Source: Kitagawia praeruptora
Lineage: Eukaryota > Streptophyta > Magnoliopsida > Apiales > Apiaceae
Direction: 5' to 3'
Assembly (NCBI GenBank): GCA_037693485.1
Contig: CM075352.1
Span: 65,970,001-66,034,000, forward strand
Length of the DNA: 64,000 nt
This document shows, in pieces, positions 56,656-64,000 of the stretch (position 1 is the stretch's first letter; each line of letters opens with the position of its first letter). A model generated the notes under the pieces. The model had not been told where the DNA came from. It did not search any database and saw only the letters and a list, made by a program, of their open reading frames with translations. A program made the position numbers and the translations under genes.

Positions 56656-58897
56656 ATGGTAGAGATTCCTCCTCCATCAGGTTCTGAGAAAGCACCTACT
56701 ACTGTTAGTAGGTATGAAACGATTAGGGTTCCAATACTCAAGCCATTAGAATATGCAATCTGGAAGGTAAAGATGACCATGTTTCTGGAAGCCACAGATC
56801 CAGAATATCTTGATAGAATTTATGAAGGTCCTCATAAACCTACAAAGTTAACTGCTGCTGCTGCTGGTGAGGAATCAAAGGTGGTTCCTAAGGAAAAGAA
56901 AGATCTAACTGGCTGAGGATCTTTCATCTATTGCTAAGGATGCCCAAGTAAGGCACTTACTTCACAGTGCTTTTGACAATGTTATGTCTAACAAAGTGAT
57001 TAACTGCACAACTGCAAAGGAAATTTGGGATGCACTTGAGGTTAGATGTCAAGGAACTGCTGCAATTAAGAAGAATAGAAGGAACATACTCACACAGGAG
57101 TATGAGCATTTTGAGGCAAAGTCTGAAGAAACCATGACAGAAACATTTGACAGATTCTGTAAACTGCTCAATGATCTATCATTGGTTAACAAAGAATATG
57201 ATCTAGAAGACTCGAATCTCAAGTTTCTTCTCTCTCTTCCTGAAAAGTGGGATGTGAAAGCAACCACTATAAGAGACAACTATGATCTTGCTGACACTGA
57301 GATTGATGAAATCTAAGGACTGCTCAAGACTCATGAATTGGAAATGGAGCAGAGAAATAGAAGATCAAGCAGGAAGTCAAAGTCTGTTGCTCTGAAAGTT
57401 GAAGAAAAATCTTCAAAGAAAGAAGCATCAAGGAAGAAGGCAAAAGGAAAAGCCTTGGTCATCCATTCAGAAAGTGAGTCATCAAACACTGATGTTGACT
57501 CAAACACAGATGGATCATCTGATTCTGAAGATGATGAAGAGATGATGCAAATGGCTGCATTGATGGTAAAGACCTTCAAGATGATGGGATTCAAGAACTT
57601 CAAGAAGGGAAAGAGATTCTCCAAGGATTACTCAAAGTCTGACAAGAAAATATTTAGAAAATCTGAGGGAAAGGACTTCAAATCTGGTAAGAAAGATAAG
57701 TCTGAGATTCAATGCTACAAGTGTAAGGAGATGGGTCACTATGCTCTTGAGTGCAAAAATGGTAAAACTGAAAAGGCACTATACACCAAAGGCAGAGACT
57801 GGGCAGACACCTCAGATTCAGATGAGGAGGTGAACTATGCACTCATGGCCTCTACTCAGAATGAAGATTCTGAACTAAAGGTACCTCCAACTACCTATGC
57901 TTATAATACTGATAATATAACTGAATTGAGAATTTATCTTAAGGCATTACATATCAGTTATAGGGATCAGACTTTAGAAAATGAGAGAATCAAGACTGAG
58001 TGCTCTCAACTTAAAGAAAGAAATAAACTTGTTGAGGAACAACTTGAAAACATGAATAAAATTAAGAAAGAGAGAGATGATGCTGTGTTTATAGAACAGG
58101 AGTTGCTAGGTAAGTATAAGCAACTAGAATCTGAATTGGAGGATGCAAAGCACATTATTAAAACTTGGACACATTCTGGAAAAGACACTCAAGAGGTTTT
58201 TCAATCAGACACAGTAGGTCTAGGTTATTCTGAGGATGATGTGCTTAGGTTTCAGAATACAGTCAAGATTAGACCACCTCTTTCTTCTAAGAAATTTGGA
58301 ACATTTGTTCATGGTACTGTTAAAACTGAGCATGGAGCTGTTGAAAGTGAGCCAGTAAAAACCTGTGTCAAACAGGTTAATATTGGTTCAATGACAGATA
58401 AACAACTCAAGCATAAGCTTAAAGAAATAAAATCTGTCAACAAACAGAGAATGCCTAGGAAAAACAGAAATGGAAAGGTAGGCATAACATCAGGAATTAA
58501 GCCAATGCTTGCTACATTTGCACCTAGAAAAACTTGTCATAATTGTGGTAGCACTAATCATCTTGCTAGTTTTTGCAAGAAGAACAAAGACATTAATTCT
58601 TTACCCTCCAAATCTGGAGTGAAAAAGGATAATGTCAAACCAAGACCACAAACTCTGTGCAAACATTGTGGAAGTAGTTGGCACTCAATTTATACTTGCA
58701 AGAATTATCATGCTATTTATCATAATTATTATGAACTGAAACCTAATTTGAAATGGGTTAAAGTTGATTCTGCAAGTACTAAGAATGAAAATGTTAGTTT
58801 AAACTCTGATAATGACAAATCCGCTGCAAAAACTAACAGATTCAATAAAGCAAAAGGATCCAAGCAAGTCTGGATCCTTAAAACTAACAATCAGTGA
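56656..58897 (+). pseudogene. copia-2 Gag
   Basis: MVEIPPPSGSEKAPTT... followed by VPILKPLEYAIWKVKM. A 1-bp frameshift near 56910 and a TAA at 57314 break the frame. UBN2 motifs are CTTAKEIWDALEVRCQG and TFDRFCKLLNDL. There are three Cys/His knuckles: CYKCKEMGHYALEC (57713), CHNCGSTNHLASFC (58535) and CKHCGSSWHSIYTC (58660), with a coiled-coil region between the first and second. Ends VWILKTNNQ. Confidence 0.88.
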
Positions 58898-58907
58898 TTG
58901 TTTGTGA

Positions 58908-59600
58908 TTGCAGGGCACCAGGGTAAGTACCCTAGTCGTGGACAGTGGATGTTCAGGACACATGACTGGAAATAAAGCCCTGCTATCAGAGTATGAGGAG
59001 AAGGCTAGCCCAAAAGTTTCCTATGGAGATGGCAACATAGGACATACTCTGGGATATGGCAATATTAATTTTGGAAGTGTCATCATCACTAATGTAGCTC
59101 TGGTTCCAGGACTCAAGCATGATCTGGTTTCTGTGAGTCAAATCTGTGACAGAGGATATCATGTAGATTTTCAGCCTGAATATTGTCAAGTCATCAGTAA
59201 ATCTACAGGGAAAGTTGCTCTAGTTGGAAACAGACACAATAACATCTATGAAATAAAATTGTCAACAAACTCTGATGGTAACGCAGTGTGTCTGTCAACA
59301 AGGATGTCCAGTGAAGAGAGTTGGAAGTGGCACAAGAAACTCTCTCATTTGAACCTGAACAACATCAATGAGCTAATAAAGAATGATCTTGTAAGAGGAC
59401 TACCAAAGTCTTTGTTGAATGCAGAAGGCCTGTGTGATTCTTGTCAAAAGGCCAAACAGAGAAAAGCCTCTTTCAAAAGCAAATCTGAGTCTTCAATTGT
59501 TGATCCTTATCATCTTCTACATGTTGATCTTTTTGGACCAGTGAATGTTATGTCTCTTGGAAAGAAGAAATATGCTCTAGTCATTGTTGATGAATACACC
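58908..59600 (+). pseudogene. copia-2 protease and integrase N-terminus
   Basis: LVVDSGCSGHMTG keeps the catalytic Asp-Ser-Gly. GLKHDLVSVSQICDRG and the GAG_pre-integrase region follow, with the zinc-binding pair WHKKLSH and CDSCQKAKQ, then LLHVDLFGPV with the first catalytic Asp of integrase. It ends at the deletion junction. Gag is closed by TGA and this frame starts after TTGTGATTGCAGGGC, much as in copia-1. Confidence 0.88.
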
Positions 59601-62600
59601 TGTACAACAAATTGGCTATGCACTGACCTATGGAAAGAAGATAGATGTTGGTCAAATCATCCTACAAGAACTGTATGGGAGACTTGGTAAGAACACAACC
59701 AAGAGAGGTACTGACATTTTCTTACCTCACTTTATTCAATATGTTCTTAATTTTAAAAATGCTCAATTGATTGAACTGCCTGGGATAGATAAAAATAGAA
59801 TAGGTTATCATAAATCCATGACCAAACTCATTTTTGGTAATTTGGAGACTAGGAATGATGTGGATGTAAGACTTAACATAACTCCCCATATGGAGAGTTT
59901 GTTTAGGACTTACCCCCACAACATGCCAACATTTGACTCAAAGTCACAGTTAGCACAACCCAAGCAAGTAGAACAAAATGCTAACCCAGGGCCTGCTAAC
60001 CAACCCTCTCAACCAAACACTCTACCATACAGTGAGCCAACTGCATCATCCTCTCAAAAGGGTGATGTTAGTAAAAAGAAGAGAAAGGAGGTAATGTCTG
60101 CACCTTTAACCATCTTATCTGAAGCAGCATTGGCTGTAGAATTAGGAAGTGAGGCACCTGAGTCACCCCTAATCAGGCCAAAGAAGAAGTAAACTAAAAC
60201 CACCTCTTCAGTCACACAAATGGCTGAAGTTGTAAAATCAGGGGCAAACAGTTCACTAGATGTATCCTCTCAACAGGGTGCATCTATAGAATCAAGCATC
60301 CTCCCCAATGCAACTACCTGTACAGAGTCAGCACATGGGAGTGATAAGGCTGGCACTACACTGAGTGGAGAGCACATCATAATTGAAACTCCCTCTATCT
60401 CTCAAGGGGAGTTGACCAACTCTAATCTACAAGACACTCATCTTCCAGAATCTACCACTCAAATTTCTTTGCAGCCTGCAACTCAAGCAATTAAGAAGCA
60501 AGGCATTGATCATCAAGAATTCTTTTCTCTTGATGAGCCAATGATTTCAAGTGACTTAGTGCATGACACTTTGCTCACCATCCAGGACCCACATTTAGAT
60601 GGTGAGGGAATGCATGCTGGGGCATCTCCTAATGACATCATCACAAACACGGAGGTTCTACTAGTTTTCATTAGAGACTCTGTGCCTGTGTCAACTGCTG
60701 GTGTAACTCATCCCACTTCTGTGGAGACACCAGTAGTAGAGTAAATCCATCCGGTTACAGAAGTTGCATCTGTAACTGAGGAGTCTAGCTTGCCTAGCTC
60801 TAGCTCTGACTTCCTGTCACAATGGCTGAAGCCTGTACAACATGACAGTGCTTCAGGATCAGGGTCTGTTCCCCCACAATTGACGGTTGAAGCACTTCAA
60901 AGCTTAGTTGTGGATCAGATTCCTGAGTTTGTTAAGATTGCTCAAAACTTGGTCACCTCCAACATCCCTAATCCAGACGATGAAGCCATTCTGTTATGCC
61001 ATAGGGATGATGTAGAGATGCAGAAGACAAAGATAGTTGATGATGCTGAGAGAGATGGCAATGTAGATGCCTGGTTGCAAGGAAAATATGAGATTACTCT
61101 TGATGAAGCACTTCAATATCTAAGGGAGGAATACATCACTTCACTAGGTTCCAATGCCAAATCTATTACCCCTGGTGAAGTGTATGAGGCCATGAATGAT
61201 TCTTACAAGGGATTTCTCAAGGCTGCCCACTATCTTGGCAAAGGAGTCAAATCTGAGGTCAGCAGGGTGTGTGATGAGACAGTCACTAAAGTGGAAGAAA
61301 TTAAGAGGACCTTTGCTGCCAAATTCCCTCAGTTGGACAGTGTGTTTAAATACCTCAAATACTATAACACCACCTGCACCAAGATGGATCATGGGCTAGC
61401 ACTGCTAAAGGATGTTGTCACAAGTCTAGGGCATAAATTTCAATCTCTATCTGATCAAACCACAGACTCCAATGCCATGCTGAAAACAATGTTCAAGAAT
61501 CAATATGGGGATAAGCTGGTAACTGAGGTTCCTGTGCATGACATGACCAAATATAAAGTACAAAGACTCAAGGAATAATCTATCTCTGGATTCAAGGCCA
61601 CTGAGTTATTCACCAAGGTGGATACTCTGGAAAAGGAGGTGGTCAATCTCAAGACATCCAATGCTCAGTTAACAGACACTGTTGCAGCTCTCAATGAAAA
61701 GTTGGACATTCAAGCCACTGCCAATGCTGATGTTCTTCTCAACCAACAACAGATGCTTTCTGCCATAATGAAGCATATGGGACTCCCACTACCTGCAGAT
61801 TCTTCCAACCCAAAGGTCACTTCTACAGCCTCTGTGCCTGACAACAAGCCTAAGGGGGAGAAGAGGACATTAAGGAACTCAAAATCTAAGGGGGAGAAAC
61901 CTAAGGAGAAAAGCATTACAATAAATGAGGGTGGTTAACCAAGAATTGCTAAGTCAAATCAGTCTGAGAAATTAAAGGCAGCATCCAAGGAGAAAAAACT
62001 GAAGAAAGTGGCTGTAGATGAAGAGGCCAAGATTCCATCTATCCCTCCATCTGAAACTGAAGAGAAGTCCCCAGAATATGAATTCGACATTCCTGACATT
62101 GCTAAGCAATCTCTTCAAGGTGAACCTTCATAATTCAGAAATGTTCTTACTCAAAGGGTATGTCAAGAAATTGCAAATTCTAAACTATACCATGACATGG
62201 CCTTTCTGAAGCACCTACATGAGCTGAGAAGAAGGGCAAACTTCCACTACTTTGACTACATCAAGCTTCTTGTGCAAGATGTGTTTCTAGTCACTATAGT
62301 GAGAAGAGAAATTGTTCAAACTAATCCTTATGCCATCATCACTACCAATGATAGAGAAGTCCTAGTCCACACTGCCAAGAACCTCTTTCACATCCACATT
62401 GAAGCTTTGCAAATTCTATCCAGCTTTGAACTTGGAACAATTATCAGGAAGATAGAAAGGAATAACTCATCAGACAACAACATGCTCAAAGAGATTCTCA
62501 CCAAGTGCATGAAATCTCAATTGCCTCAAGTAGTTCCTCAGCCTCACTGTATCTTATATGAAAAGAATCAAGACATTGTTGCCTTCAGATTTGGCCAACA

Positions 62601-63858
62601 CCTCAAATCAAACAACATGTCTACAATAAAATTTTTGGCTGGAGTTCTACATTCAAGGAGTGGAAAATCTAAATCTGAAATAGAGGCTCTTGACATTCTG
62701 GTGAAGTTTATCAACTCTCAGTCAGACATCAAGCCTATTGCTAAAGAGGGAAAGTCAGACAAAGATAAGGATGATCAAGACAAGAGTGGGAGCAAATGTG
62801 GATCTCAAGGAAGGAATAAGGGTGGTGATGATAAGGAGAAAAGGGATGGCAAAAGCAAGAAGAAAGATGATGACAGAGATGGTGGAAAGGTGTATGAGAG
62901 AAAGAGTGGAAAACAGCAAGTCTTAGGCATTGCTAGTAGTAACCTCACCACAACACAAGACTCTAAGTCTAGGGTGAATACTGTTAGTAATGACCTAGCA
63001 AAATCTACATCTATGGCTTCTGCAACTATTTTGCCACCTCAAGAAGAGAAGAAGATTCAAGTCAAGAAACCATCTGTGTGTTTCAAAAAGCAAACTGCTA
63101 ATGGAATACTACAATGGTCTACAAACAAAGGTCACATGCTACTGCCAGGCAACCATGTAAAAAGGATCAAATTCAAACAAGCTGCAAGGAAACCAAAGCT
63201 ATCCAAATCAAGGACTCTGACAATCTATCCAGGCTTAAAACTCCAACCATTAGATGAAGATTTTGATGAAGACCAATTGCAATATCTAAGAGCTCAAAAA
63301 ATCTACTATGCTGCCATTATGAATAACTGCCTTGAGATTAAATATACTGATGGAAGGGAGAAGAAATTCAAACAAGGACAGTGTCAAAATTGGGGCAAGC
63401 TATATGAAATAGAAAGAATCATTGCATTATTGGATTCTGAAGACAAAGTGTAGAAAGTATGGAAGCTGGAGTTGATTGATTTTGTAAAGATGAAGAGAGA
63501 CTATGCTGATAAGATAAGAAAGGGATGCTTTGAGAAATGGCTAGAAAGGGAGAAGGAGATTGATAGGCTGGAAGTTGAAATAGAAAAGCTAAGGGCAAAA
63601 GGATTGTGTAGAGTTCAATTCAATCCCTATGTGGTGAAGTATAGGAGGAGAAATGGAGATAATGTCAATATAAGAATGAACCTACTCAATCACTATCCTG
63701 CCAACATTCTAAAATCAGTACTTGAAGATTTCAAAGACTCTATCATGCTTGAAGAATTGGATGCTTTGGCAGAGATCATAAAGGCCATGGATGAGAATGC
63801 AAGAAATGAGAAAAAAGAAAACAGAAAGCATATGATGATCTACAAGCTAAAGCAATGA
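59601..63858 (+). pseudogene. copia-1 extra ORF, main part (one frame, six stops)
   Basis: A single reading frame runs from VQQIGYALTYGKK to the TGA at 63856, interrupted by TAA at 60190, 60742, 61576, 61936 and 62131 and TAG at 63451. Regions: conserved YGRLG...FLPHFIQYVL; Ser/Thr-rich linker; a helical part (NVDAWLQGKYEITLDEAL, GFLKAAHYLGKGV); a coiled coil (LFTKVDTLEKEVVNLKTSNA); a Lys-rich low-complexity stretch (62740-62900); a block around IYPGLKLQPLDEDFDEDQL; and a basic, coiled-coil C-terminus (WLEREKEIDRLEVEIEKL). About 1,400 codons remain. No enzyme motif, clear signal peptide or membrane span is visible. Five stops come from CAA and one from CAG by one C-to-T change. Confidence 0.72.
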
Positions 63859-64000
63859 AGATGGAATCAAATGAGAATGGCTAGTATTTTATCATACTGT
63901 AAGATTATTCATTCATGTGCTCAATCAAATTTCATACCTGTACTTTTCAAGTTTTATCTTTATGTATGTTAGGCTTGTTATCAGACATGAAATTGTGACT
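63859..64000. other. Start of the copia-1 3' untranslated region
   Basis: AT-rich, no ORF; polypurine tract and 3' LTR are not reached before the edge. Confidence 0.5.

Larger units (their letters stand above)
56012..59600 (+). mobile_element. copia-2: second Sirevirus-like element, 3' truncated
   Basis: LTR 56012-56592, PBS TGGTATCAGAGAC at 56595, gag, protease and the start of integrase. The sequence breaks off in integrase (VIVDEYT) near 59600, where the copia-1 extra ORF resumes. Left flank GCAAG has no right-hand partner, so one deletion removed the 3' half of copia-2 and about ten codons of the host ORF. Confidence 0.85.
20341..64000 (+). mobile_element. copia-1: Sirevirus-like Ty1/copia element, 3' end outside the window
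   Basis: Order on the + strand: 5' LTR (three pieces), PBS complementary to initiator-Met tRNA (TGGTATCAGAG at 49381), gag, protease, integrase, RT, RNase H (copia order, integrase before RT), then a long extra ORF. The pol gene carries stops and a deletion, so it is inactive. Nested insertions are element A, B3 and copia-2. The 5' edge at TGTTAGTC (20341) is the least certain boundary. The 3' LTR is not reached; the window ends about 140 bp after the last stop. Confidence 0.8.

Noticed and set aside
55560..63858. Calling the extra ORF an envelope gene
   Set aside because: No signal peptide, transmembrane helix or glycosylation-rich ectodomain could be recognised; position alone is not enough.
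63960..64000. Similarity of TTAGGCTTGTTATCAGA at the right edge to the complement of 20370-20390, as a possible LTR relation
   Set aside because: Only about 17 bp match and in inverted orientation, which does not fit direct LTRs; too short to call.

Overview
The window is nuclear DNA of a flowering plant, almost certainly a eudicot. It is AT-rich, has plant-type split genes (a ubiquitin gene with a leader intron, a MYB gene of the SHAQKYF class) and is otherwise filled with plant transposable elements. Repeated TACTCCGT-type motifs would fit Caryophyllales, but this is only a weak hint and the species cannot be named from the sequence.

Only two host genes are recognisable. On the + strand, a diverged two-unit ubiquitin gene has a promoter and CT-rich leader at about 1447-1625, a 5.7 kb leader intron (1626-7326) and a coding exon at 7327-7890. 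Its intron carries a truncated LINE-like insertion (1861-4431, 10-bp target duplication) and a defective hAT transposon (4625-7165, perfect 17-bp inverted ends, 8-bp target duplication). The hAT in turn carries a foldback MITE. Tandem or nested Helitrons (29-1446) lie immediately upstream. On the - strand there is a KUA1/MYBS3-like MYB pseudogene (12693-19995). Its SHAQKYF codons are cut by a gag-only LTR element (13592-19871), and its MYB repeat also has a 1-bp frameshift.

From 20341 to the right edge there is one Sirevirus-like Ty1/copia element (here 'copia-1') that has itself been the target of three separate insertions. Its 5' LTR is in three pieces (20341-20749, 42165-42933, 49254-49378). 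The first gap holds a Ty3/gypsy-type element 'A' (20750-42159, - strand; gag and protease only), whose 3' end is inverted and carries two LTRs. Element A was hit by two members of a non-autonomous family 'B' (B1 27356-34099; B2 35823-40676). The second gap holds B3 (42934-49248), which carries a CACTA fragment. A third insertion, copia-2 (56012-about 59600), splits a long extra reading frame downstream of the copia-1 pol gene (55560-63858). If the MYB gene has a first exon, it should lie beyond the right edge, so the whole 43+ kb cluster probably sits in a MYB intron.

Family B encodes no pol: its one ORF makes an acidic protein of about 341 residues with a degenerate zinc knuckle. A and B share an LTR core, a type of primer-binding site and a conserved 3' non-coding architecture, so B probably depends on other elements. 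The two B1 LTRs look identical by eye, implying very recent movement. The copia elements are decayed; most in-frame stops sit where a single C-to-T change in CAA or CAG would make them, the signature expected of methylated-cytosine deamination in silenced plant DNA. Another point of note is an antisense, apparently spliced reading frame inside the gag-only element (18841-19406, - strand).
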